Shown here: piece by piece, positions 23,664 to 31,178 of the stretch
Numbering within the stretch: position 1 is the first letter of the stretch
Layout: each line of letters begins with the position of its first letter
From: Thermosediminibacterales bacterium
Lineage (GTDB): Bacteria > Bacillota > Thermosediminibacteria > Koleobacterales > JARRCM01
Length of the DNA: 42,248 nt
Reading direction: 5' to 3'
Assembly: GCA_029982205.1 (NCBI GenBank)
Contig: JARRCM010000020.1
Span: forward strand, 1 to 42,248
The notes under the pieces: generated by a model
Told to the model about the DNA's origin: nothing
The model's database searches: none
The model's input: only the letters and a program-made list of their open reading frames with translations
Program-made: the position numbers and the translations under genes

Positions 23664-24800
23664 TTAATCGTGTTTTTGAAGCAGGTTTTTAAAATACTCT
23701 AAGTCCATCCAGCGGTAAATGTTGTTCCGTTTAAGTGCCATAAGGTCGTCTCCCTGTTTGATGCTGCCGTTTTTTGTGGTGAATGCCATTTTAAACCCTG
23801 CTTCCTGAACATATGTTTTTATGGCGTCATTGTATATTCCCTGCGGATAGGCGAAGGCATATGCGTCCCTTTCAACAAGCGCTTTAATAAGTACCTTTGA
23901 TACTTCAAGGTCTTTAATGATTTCAGCAGGGCGAGTAGAGAGAATCTTGTAAGAAGCTCCGTTGGCACGGTACATGTTATGGGTTATGCTTCCAATCTCA
24001 AACACCCCTGAGTCAGCCATGGTTTTCAGCTGTTCCCATGTTAAATAACCCGGGCGGCCTATGGCACTTGTTTCAACAAATATTACTCCTTTCAAGCCGT
24101 ATTTTTTCAATATCGGATATGCGTAACTGAAACTGCTGGGGTAACCGCCGTCAAAGGTCAGTAGAACAGACTTGTTATAATAGTTTTTTCCATTAACGAA
24201 GTCTTTGAGCTGTTCCAGATTTAAAGAACTGTAACCGTGTTCTTTTAAATATTTTACATGGCTTTCAAAAGCCTCGGTGCTTATAACATCAACTTCACCG
24301 GAGTGTTTAACAAGTTCGTGGTTCGGCATAAGTTTTTGATAGTTCAGAACAGTTACGTTTTTGATGGGTGGATGTAGCCTTATGCTTTTATCGCTGCCGA
24401 TCCATTGAACCATTATGTCAATGAATTCTGAAACTGCTCTAAGGGGAACATAAGTCCTTCCTGAATATGAAGGGAACGTTAACTTTATGCGCCTCCCGGA
24501 CTTCTGTTCAAGCACATATCCTTTTTTGGTATCGAACTTTAATATATAGTTTTCATAATAAACTGTTATGATGTGGTTTGAAGAGTCTAAATAAGCAACA
24601 CCGCCGAGTTTTTCAAAAAAAGGTATTAAAGGAACAAAAGTTGTGTTAGTAAACAAAAGAGGTTTCGGGGAAAGCCAGACAGGTTTGTCATCTATGTATA
24701 TTTTCGGAGATACTGCAGCAGAGACTGAAGGAGCGACTGCTGTAACGATTAACGATATGGTGATGATTAGGGCAATTGAAATAACCGGAATTTTTTTCAT
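23664..24800 (-). CDS. Secreted polysaccharide deacetylase-like protein lacking metal ligands
   Basis: A signal peptide (1-29) is followed by a copper amine oxidase N-terminal-type stalk domain (about 33-145, TFVPLIPFFEKLGG and RTYVPLRAVSEFI) and a NodB-type domain (about 170-378). The NodB motifs are altered. TFDDG is TFDGG, so the metal-binding Asp is lost. The usual SHTxxxH is SITHNMY, so both metal His are replaced, though a His appears two positions on. FAYPYG is FAYPQG. The fold is expected, but deacetylase activity is not. It may bind wall glycan or another surface polysaccharide as a pseudoenzyme. It has its own promoter region, divergent from the efflux operon. Confidence 0.85.
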   Translation of the reverse strand: MKKIPVISIALIITISLIVTAVAPSVSAAVSPKIYIDDKPVWLSPKPLLFTNTTFVPLIPFFEKLGGVAYLDSSNHIITVYYENYILKFDTKKGYVLEQKSGRRIKLTFPSYSGRTYVPLRAVSEFIDIMVQWIGSDKSIRLHPPIKNVTVLNYQKLMPNHELVKHSGEVDVISTEAFESHVKYLKEHGYSSLNLEQLKDFVNGKNYYNKSVLLTFDGGYPSSFSYAYPILKKYGLKGVIFVETSAIGRPGYLTWEQLKTMADSGVFEIGSITHNMYRANGASYKILSTRPAEIIKDLEVSKVLIKALVERDAYAFAYPQGIYNDAIKTYVQEAGFKMAFTTKNGSIKQGDDLMALKRNNIYRWMDLEYFKNLLQKHD

Positions 24801-24925
24801 AATGCGTCACCGCCTAATAATGTAAAGATATTCACATATATATTATATTAACATATTCTATCAATATAATTATTTACCTTCTTTTTTTATGAGGCAATTC
24901 TTTCTAAAATAAACTTAATTTTTTC

Positions 24926-24955
24926 TTGACCGTATAAGCTTATTGGCGTTATAAT
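24926..24955 (+). promoter_or_regulatory. Sigma-A promoter of the efflux operon
   Basis: TTGACC (24926-24931) and a consensus TATAAT (24950-24955) are 18 bases apart, about 60 bases before the adaptor gene's ATG. Confidence 0.75.
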
Positions 24956-24966
24956 TGAAATAACAC

Positions 24967-24984
24967 CGACTGACCAACCGGTCG
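24967..24984 (+). promoter_or_regulatory. Candidate TetR-family operator
   Basis: CGACTGACCAACCGGTCG starts 12 bases after the -10 box. It holds GACC(N4)GGTC and the outer pair CGAC...GTCG, with slightly different centres. A repressor bound here would block transcription start. The operon's own last gene encodes a TetR protein, the obvious candidate. Confidence 0.55.
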
Positions 24985-25015
24985 AGAATTAAAAACGCTG
25001 AATGGAGGGTAATAA

Positions 25016-26176
25016 ATGTTTGTAAGGAAAAACAAAACAATCGTTTTAATTATTTTGATACTGACTGTTGTTTTTTACATAACCGGATGCGGGGCAAAGA
25101 AATCAGATACAAAGCCTGCAGGCCAAGAGGCAGTTCCGGTAAAAGTCGTCAAGGCTGTAAAGTGTGATATATTACATACTGATGATTTTTTTGCCGTGTT
25201 ATCACCTAAGAATGAGGTCACTATTACTGCAAAAGCTGGCGGAGATATTACAGCGGTAAAAAAAGAACTTGGGGACAGGGTAGAAAAAGGTGAAATACTT
25301 ATTGAACTTGAAAAGCAGGCTGCCCTGGCCCAATTGAAACAGGCTGAAGCGGGGCTTGCTGCAGCAAAAGCTAATCTCAAGGCTCTGGAGGGCAGTAATC
25401 TTCTGAGTCAATTAAACCAGGCGGAAGCAAACTATAACAGGATGAAAGAGCTCTTTGAAGCCGGAGCTGTGTCAAAACAACAACTTGAGGCCGCAGAGGT
25501 TCAGTATAACTCAGTCAAAACAGGCTATGATGCGGCATTGGCGCAGGTGAAACAGGCGGAAGCCGCAGTGGAGCTGGCCAGGACTAATTATGACAACACG
25601 GTGATTGAAAGCCCTATAAGCGGGTGGGTTTCGATGGTAAACGCTAAAGTGGGGCAGGTGGCAGCACCCGGCAGCCCGCTTATGAGGGTAGTGGATATAG
25701 ATACTTTGACTGCTGAAATAAGCATACCGGAAAGTATAATAAACAATATTGAAGTTGGCCAGGTTGTCAAGGTTGAAATAGATGCGCTGGGCGGAAGGGT
25801 GTTCAAAGGAATTCTTAAAAGTATCAGCCCTTCTGCAGACCCCATGACACATTCGTTTATAGCAGAGGTGGAAGTTGAGAACCCTGGCAGGGTTATAAAA
25901 GGGGGAATGTTTGCAAAGGTTTCACTTGTAACAGACAGCCACATGGGAGCGGTTACGGTTCCAATAGACGCTGTGCTGGGAGATGTAAATAAATTCGTTT
26001 ATGTTTTGGATGACAAAACTGCAAAAAAACGGGATGTTGCTGTTGGTATATCCAGCGGTGGTTTGGTTGAGGTTGTTAAAGGGTTAAAAGAAGGAGAAGA
26101 AGTGATTGTTGAAGGCAACAACATGGTTTCAGACGGGCAGGAAGTTGAGGTTGTTTCAAGGGGTGATAACCGATGA
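25016..26176 (+). CDS. RND-type membrane-fusion adaptor lipoprotein
   Basis: The start ATG follows GGAGGG. The N-terminus is a lipoprotein signal (hydrophobic run, lipobox ITGC, Cys at 25), so it is tethered to the outer face of the membrane. The 386-residue protein has the usual AcrA order: a lipoyl half-motif, a helical hairpin (about 100-190, Ala/Glu/Gln-rich), the second lipoyl half (VIESPISGWVSMVNAKVGQV), a beta-barrel and the membrane-proximal domain (VTVPIDAVLGD). It would link the RND pump to the TolC-like protein encoded two genes on. The stop overlaps the pump's start (ATGA). Confidence 0.92.
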   Translation: MFVRKNKTIVLIILILTVVFYITGCGAKKSDTKPAGQEAVPVKVVKAVKCDILHTDDFFAVLSPKNEVTITAKAGGDITAVKKELGDRVEKGEILIELEKQAALAQLKQAEAGLAAAKANLKALEGSNLLSQLNQAEANYNRMKELFEAGAVSKQQLEAAEVQYNSVKTGYDAALAQVKQAEAAVELARTNYDNTVIESPISGWVSMVNAKVGQVAAPGSPLMRVVDIDTLTAEISIPESIINNIEVGQVVKVEIDALGGRVFKGILKSISPSADPMTHSFIAEVEVENPGRVIKGGMFAKVSLVTDSHMGAVTVPIDAVLGDVNKFVYVLDDKTAKKRDVAVGISSGGLVEVVKGLKEGEEVIVEGNNMVSDGQEVEVVSRGDNR

Positions 26177-29100
26177 AGCTTTCAAATATGGCGGTTAACC
26201 GCCCTGTGACAACAGTTATGGTTGTGCTTATTATCGTGATTTTAGGAGCGGTTTCTCTGAGCCGTCTTTCTGTTGACCTTTTTCCAGACCTGACATTGCC
26301 TGTGGCAGTTGCATATGTAACATATGAAGGGGTAGGCCCTCAGGAAATGGAGTCTCTTGTAACAAAACCTCTTGAAGAAGCACTGTCTACCGTTAACAAC
26401 GTAGAATCTGTCAGCTCAACTTCGATGATGGGTATGTCTTTCGTAACAGTAGAGTTCAACTGGGGCACTGATATGGATTTTGCAACATTACAGATGAGAG
26501 AAAAAATCGATATGGTAAAGAGTATGCTACCTGATGATGCCTCAGACCCGGTTGTGTTCAAATTCGACCCTTCTTTAATGCCCATCATGGTATTCGGGGT
26601 ATCAGGCGGCAATGACATGGCTGAACTGAGGGAAATCGGCGAGGACGAGATTAGTGATTTGTTAGAACGCCTTGACGGCGTTGCAGCGGTTGATGTATAC
26701 GGTGGCCTTGAGCGGGAGATAAGTATCATAATGGATCCTGCCAAATTAAACGGCTACGGCCTTTCTTATGACCAGATCGTAGCTGTTTTAAGAAGCGAAA
26801 ACATGAATTTACCCGGCGGAAAGGTGGAGGAAGGCAGGAAAGAATATATTGTAAGGACTGTTGGAGAGTTTGAAAGCCTTAATGACATAAAGAAAATAAT
26901 TATACCCACACAGACAGGGTTTATACATCTGGAAGATGTTGCTGAAGTAAAAGAAAGCTATAATGACGATACCGGATACGGCAAGGCTTTTATGGACGGC
27001 GAACCTAATATAACCGTTGTTGTTCAGAAACAGGCCACAGCTAACACGGTTGAAGTCGCAAGAAGAGTAAAGAAGGCACTGGACGGTTTTGTCAGGGAAA
27101 ATCCGGATTTAGAACTCAACTACGTTTTTAACCAGGCTGATTTTATTCAACGGTCTATAAACAATCTTATAAATACGGCGATTTTTGGGGCTTTTTTAGC
27201 AGTAGCGGTTCTGTATATCTTTTTAAGGAACTTCAGGACTACACTTATTATAAGTATTGCTATTCCGGTTTCAATTATTGCAACTTTTACTTTGATGTAT
27301 TTCGGAAACCTCACAATGAACATGATGACACTGGGCGGTTTGGCTCTGGGTGTTGGAATGCTTGTTGACAGTTCGATAGTTGTGCTTGAAAACATATATC
27401 GTTACAGGCAGGAAGGTTACAGTAGGATTGAAGCTGCAAGCGAAGGCAGCAGTGAGGTGGGAACGGCGGTTACTGCCTCAACCCTGACTACTGTTGCGGT
27501 GTTTTTGCCGATAGTGTTTGTTGAGGGCCTTGCTGCACGGCTTTTTAGAGAACTGGCCCTGACTGTGTCTTTTTCACTTTTTTCTTCTCTGTTTGTGGCG
27601 CTGACACTTATACCTATGCTTTCTTCGAAGATACTGAAGGTTTCCCGCGACAGCAATAATGGAAACGATAACGGAGGAAAAAGTTTTCTGGATAGAGTAT
27701 TTAAAAAAGCCGAGCAGTTGTTCAACTCTGTTGAAAACAGATACAGAAACCTTCTGATATGGTCTTTGGGACACCGAAAATTGATAGTTTTGATTACAGT
27801 TGTGAGTTTTATAGGCAGTATTGCTCTTGTGCCTTTTATCGGGGCCGAGTTTATACCTAAGATGGATGAAGGCATGATTAATGTTGATATTAAACTGCCT
27901 GTGGGGTCAGTAATGGATGAAACACATAAAGTTGCGCAGGAAATTGAGAACAGGATAAGGAAGATTCCTGAAATAGATACTATATTCACAAGCATAGGCT
28001 TTACGGATAGTATGATGAGTGTGTCTAGCGGGCCTGAGATAGGCCGTCTGACTTTAAATCTCATAGATAAAGACGAACGTGAAAAGTCTTCAGATGAAGT
28101 GGCTGAAGAGATACGGCAGCTTGTTAAAGACATTCCCGGAGCTGATATCGAGGTCAGCGCGCAGGCGGGTATGACAGGCCAGGCATTGCTTTCAGGAGCC
28201 CCTGTTTCAATAAAAATAAAAGGGAATGACCTTGATGTGCTGAGAGAATTAACCGGAAAGGTTTCAAAAATTGTAAAGAATGTAGAGGGCATCAGGGAAG
28301 TGAACTCAAGCTTTGAAGAAGGAAGGCCAGAAGTTCAGATAGTTGTTAACAGGGAAAAAGCTGCGTTATACGGGCTTGGAGTGCCTCAAGTGGCTTTAGC
28401 CATTCAGACTGCTATTAAAGGGCAGGTTGCGACACGTTATAAAGTTGAGGGGACTGAAATTGATGTAAAGGTTCAATTAGATGAGGATTTCAGAGAGAAC
28501 ATAAGCGACCTTGAAAACATATACTTAAAAACACCTTTGGGTATTCAGGTTCCCCTGTCTGAGGTGGCTGAACTTGTTAAGACAAAAGGCCCTACACATA
28601 TAAACAGGGAGAACCAGGTCAGAACGGCTACCGTAACGGCTAACATAAGCGGCAGGGACTTAAAGAGCATATCTGACGACATAAGTATTGGCCTCAGCAA
28701 ACTTGACTTACCTGAAGGATATACCGTTGAGTTTGGCGGTGAACAGAAAGAGATGGTCGAGGCTTTTGGAGACCTGCTTTTAGCTTTCGGCCTTGCTGTA
28801 ATACTTGTATATATGATTTTGGCTTCCCAGTTTGAATCACTGCTTCACCCGTTTGCAATAATGTTCTCGGTTCCTATGGCATTAACAGGGGCGTTTCTGG
28901 GCCTGTTTGTAACAGGGAGAACCATAAATGTGCCTGCATTTATAGGAATTATAATGCTTGCAGGTATAGTTGTGAATAATGCTATCGTGCTTGTAGACTA
29001 TATCAACACATTAAGACGAAGGGGAATGGACCGAAATGAAGCAATTACCAAAGCAGGGCCTGTAAGGCTTCGCCCGATATTAATGACGGCTTTGACGACA

Positions 29101-29322
29101 ATACTGGCGCTGCTTCCGCTGGCACTAGGAATCGGTGAAGGGTCAGAGGTAAGGGCGCCGATGGCAACTGTAGTTATAGGTGGATTGACACTTTCCACAC
29201 TTTTGACCCTTGTGGTTGTGCCGGTGTTTTATTCCATACTTGATGATATTGGAAACAGGGTGGTTAGGCGTTTTAGACGAGATAAATTAAATTTTAAGGA
29301 AGGGGAAAAACAATTATGTTAA
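26173..29322 (+). CDS. RND efflux pump (AcrB/HAE-type)
   Basis: A 1049-residue inner-membrane proton-driven transporter of the AcrB superfamily with 12 predicted helices and two large loops after TM1 and TM7. The TM4 proton-relay region reads GMLVDSSIVVLENIYRY, keeping the first Asp (D407 in AcrB) but with Ser at D408. The TM10 motif reads IIMLAGIVVNNAIVLVDYIN, with Asn at the AcrB K940 position. Both changes are frequent in Firmicutes members. Substrates cannot be predicted; drugs, bile-like compounds or lipids are possible. It overlaps its neighbours by 4 and 7 bases, so the operon is tightly coupled. Confidence 0.93.
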   Translation: MKLSNMAVNRPVTTVMVVLIIVILGAVSLSRLSVDLFPDLTLPVAVAYVTYEGVGPQEMESLVTKPLEEALSTVNNVESVSSTSMMGMSFVTVEFNWGTDMDFATLQMREKIDMVKSMLPDDASDPVVFKFDPSLMPIMVFGVSGGNDMAELREIGEDEISDLLERLDGVAAVDVYGGLEREISIIMDPAKLNGYGLSYDQIVAVLRSENMNLPGGKVEEGRKEYIVRTVGEFESLNDIKKIIIPTQTGFIHLEDVAEVKESYNDDTGYGKAFMDGEPNITVVVQKQATANTVEVARRVKKALDGFVRENPDLELNYVFNQADFIQRSINNLINTAIFGAFLAVAVLYIFLRNFRTTLIISIAIPVSIIATFTLMYFGNLTMNMMTLGGLALGVGMLVDSSIVVLENIYRYRQEGYSRIEAASEGSSEVGTAVTASTLTTVAVFLPIVFVEGLAARLFRELALTVSFSLFSSLFVALTLIPMLSSKILKVSRDSNNGNDNGGKSFLDRVFKKAEQLFNSVENRYRNLLIWSLGHRKLIVLITVVSFIGSIALVPFIGAEFIPKMDEGMINVDIKLPVGSVMDETHKVAQEIENRIRKIPEIDTIFTSIGFTDSMMSVSSGPEIGRLTLNLIDKDEREKSSDEVAEEIRQLVKDIPGADIEVSAQAGMTGQALLSGAPVSIKIKGNDLDVLRELTGKVSKIVKNVEGIREVNSSFEEGRPEVQIVVNREKAALYGLGVPQVALAIQTAIKGQVATRYKVEGTEIDVKVQLDEDFRENISDLENIYLKTPLGIQVPLSEVAELVKTKGPTHINRENQVRTATVTANISGRDLKSISDDISIGLSKLDLPEGYTVEFGGEQKEMVEAFGDLLLAFGLAVILVYMILASQFESLLHPFAIMFSVPMALTGAFLGLFVTGRTINVPAFIGIIMLAGIVVNNAIVLVDYINTLRRRGMDRNEAITKAGPVRLRPILMTALTTILALLPLALGIGEGSEVRAPMATVVIGGLTLSTLLTLVVVPVFYSILDDIGNRVVRRFRRDKLNFKEGEKQLC

Positions 29323-30473
29323 AAAGATTTGTTTCATTGTGTCTTATAGGATTATTGGCTTTGACAATTGCTTTCAGCGCTGTTTCCGCCGACACTGTTG
29401 AAGGTCAGGAGGATGAGGTGCTCAGCCTTTCCCTTGAACAAGCCCAGAAACTCGCAATAGAGAACAATCCAAAAGTAAAACTTGCTGAACTGGAGTTAGA
29501 AAACGCAAAACTGGAAGAAGAGCAGGTTGAAAGACAGCTTGACAAGCTTGATGCATTAGAAAAAGCGGAAAAATTAGGATTATTACAAGAAGGAATGGGG
29601 AAACCATCCGATTTTGATACGAAAATTTTTGAAAAAGTTGGAGAACAGCAGGTAGAGATGGGTGTCAAGCTTGCGGATATAGGTTTAAAACTTGTAAAAC
29701 AGCAGATAAAAATGGCGGTTGAAGCTGCTTATTATGCAGCATTACAGGCAGATGTAAATTTAGAAATATATAAAAGAAGCATGGAAACTGCAGAAAAGCA
29801 GCTGGAGTTTGCTAAACTGGAAAAACAGGTAGGAACTGCATCAGATTTCGAAGTTTTGGAAGTTGAGGTTAAAAAAGCACAGGCTGAAGCTGATTACAAA
29901 AATGCGTTAAGGGACAGAGACATAGCGTATATTAAACTTAAACAGACCATAGGCATTGACCTTGACCAACAGATTGAACTTACTACAAGTTTTGAATATG
30001 AACCTTTGAAAGATATGAACTTGGATGACGCCATCAGCCAGGCGCTTGACAATCGGCTGGAAATGGTCAAAGCGAGGGAAGAGCTGGCTGTTGCAGAGGC
30101 AGAATTAAAAGTGGCAGAGTCCTACTATACACCAAATGTGTTTAAATATAGAGAAAAAATGTATGCTGTAGAAGAAAAGAGGGCTGCCTTAAAGGAACAG
30201 GAAGATGCTGTTAGGCTGGAGGTTATAGAGGCCTATTTAAACATGCAGGCGGCCGAGGATGGCTATAAAGTGCTGGTAAAGGCAGAAAAGCAGGCAAAAG
30301 AAGGATTGAGGCTGGCCGAGCTTCGACGTGAGGCGGGATTGATTCGGCCTATCGATGTTGTGCAGGTAGAGACAAGCTTAAAGCAGGTTCAGCTTTCTAA
30401 AGCTAAAGCGCTGCATGGTTACAATCTGGCTAAAGCCCAGTTTAAAAATGCAATTGGAGAGGGTCTTAAATGA
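29316..30473 (+). CDS. TolC-family protein, short, without visible beta-barrel strands
   Basis: A signal peptide (1-25) is followed by two TolC-like repeats: LSLSLEQAQKLAIENNP (37-53) opening the first and LDDAISQALDNRLEM (236-250) opening the second, each followed by long coiled helices rich in Ala, Glu and Lys. It is 385 residues long; outer-membrane TolC proteins are usually 430-490. The two places where barrel strands would sit (about 72-125 and 268-298) are charged and helical, with no alternating aromatic/hydrophobic strands. It may form only the helical tunnel part, useful in a cell without an outer membrane. AAGGAAGGGG precedes the ATG. The stop overlaps the TetR start. Confidence 0.85.
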   Translation: MLKRFVSLCLIGLLALTIAFSAVSADTVEGQEDEVLSLSLEQAQKLAIENNPKVKLAELELENAKLEEEQVERQLDKLDALEKAEKLGLLQEGMGKPSDFDTKIFEKVGEQQVEMGVKLADIGLKLVKQQIKMAVEAAYYAALQADVNLEIYKRSMETAEKQLEFAKLEKQVGTASDFEVLEVEVKKAQAEADYKNALRDRDIAYIKLKQTIGIDLDQQIELTTSFEYEPLKDMNLDDAISQALDNRLEMVKAREELAVAEAELKVAESYYTPNVFKYREKMYAVEEKRAALKEQEDAVRLEVIEAYLNMQAAEDGYKVLVKAEKQAKEGLRLAELRREAGLIRPIDVVQVETSLKQVQLSKAKALHGYNLAKAQFKNAIGEGLK

Positions 30474-31066
30474 TAAAAGATAAGAGAGAGAGAATTCTGC
30501 TTGCAGCTATAGAAGTAGTTTCGCAGAAAGGATATCACCAGGCGAGCATTGAAGAAATAGCCAAAACCGCAGATATCGGAAAAGGCACGGTTTATGTGTA
30601 TTTTTCAAGCAAGAAAGAGCTGTTCCGGGAACTGGTTAAATACAGTATACAGAAATTTTTTGAAATGCTGGAACAGGAATTGAATGGTATTCGGGACCCA
30701 AAAGAAAAACTCAGGGTTATGATGACTGTTTATACAAGATTTGCAATAAAACATACAAACTTTGCGAAAATAGTTTTAAACGATATTGGTGCAGTTGGGG
30801 AACCGCTTAAACGGTGGATGATGACCGCCAGAAGAAAAATGGCTGACCTTTTGAGTGATATTATTGATCAGGGTATTAAACAGGGGATGTTTCGAGAAGT
30901 TGACAGACAGACTGTAGCTTTAATGTTTATAGGTTCAATGGGGGCAAACATTGCTCCGAGAATTTTCTTTGATGAAACTGATGTTGAAGAAAAAACCTAT
31001 GATGAATTAATTGAAAAAATACTTGAGATTTTTCTTAATGGTATTAATAAAAAACAGGTATGGTAA
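30470..31066 (+). CDS. TetR/AcrR-family transcriptional regulator
   Basis: The 198-residue protein has the TetR N-terminal DNA-binding domain (KRERILLAAIEVVSQKGYHQ, IEEIAKTADIGKGTVYVYF, SSKKELFREL, residues 3-55) and a helical ligand-binding half. As the last gene of the efflux operon, overlapping the TolC-like gene by 4 bases, it most likely represses the operon from the dyad near 24967-24984 and is released by a pump substrate. Repression and ligand are inferred from context. Confidence 0.9.
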   Translation: MIKDKRERILLAAIEVVSQKGYHQASIEEIAKTADIGKGTVYVYFSSKKELFRELVKYSIQKFFEMLEQELNGIRDPKEKLRVMMTVYTRFAIKHTNFAKIVLNDIGAVGEPLKRWMMTARRKMADLLSDIIDQGIKQGMFREVDRQTVALMFIGSMGANIAPRIFFDETDVEEKTYDELIEKILEIFLNGINKKQVW

Positions 31067-31122
31067 ATAATTGCTGTAGTTTGAATAAAGCCAAATCAAT
31101 TTTGCTTTTAAGGCAGGAAAAC

Positions 31123-31164
31123 GGTAAAAGCTGTCGAAATTAACTAAATAAGACAGTTATTACC
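31123..31164 (+). other. Leader hairpin before the first SLH gene
   Basis: GGTAAAAGCTGT (31123-31134) pairs at 11 of 12 positions with ACAGTTATTACC (31153-31164) around an 18-base AT-rich loop, and GGGGAGGAG follows directly. It could stabilise an abundant S-layer mRNA or govern access to the ribosome site. No riboswitch signature is recognised. Confidence 0.5.
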
Positions 31165-31178
31165 GGGGAGGAGATGTA

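Noticed and set aside
31067-31178. SLH leader considered as a c-di-GMP or other riboswitch
   Set aside because: None of the conserved aptamer blocks (GGGCAAAC, GACGCAAAG and so on) is present; only a simple hairpin.
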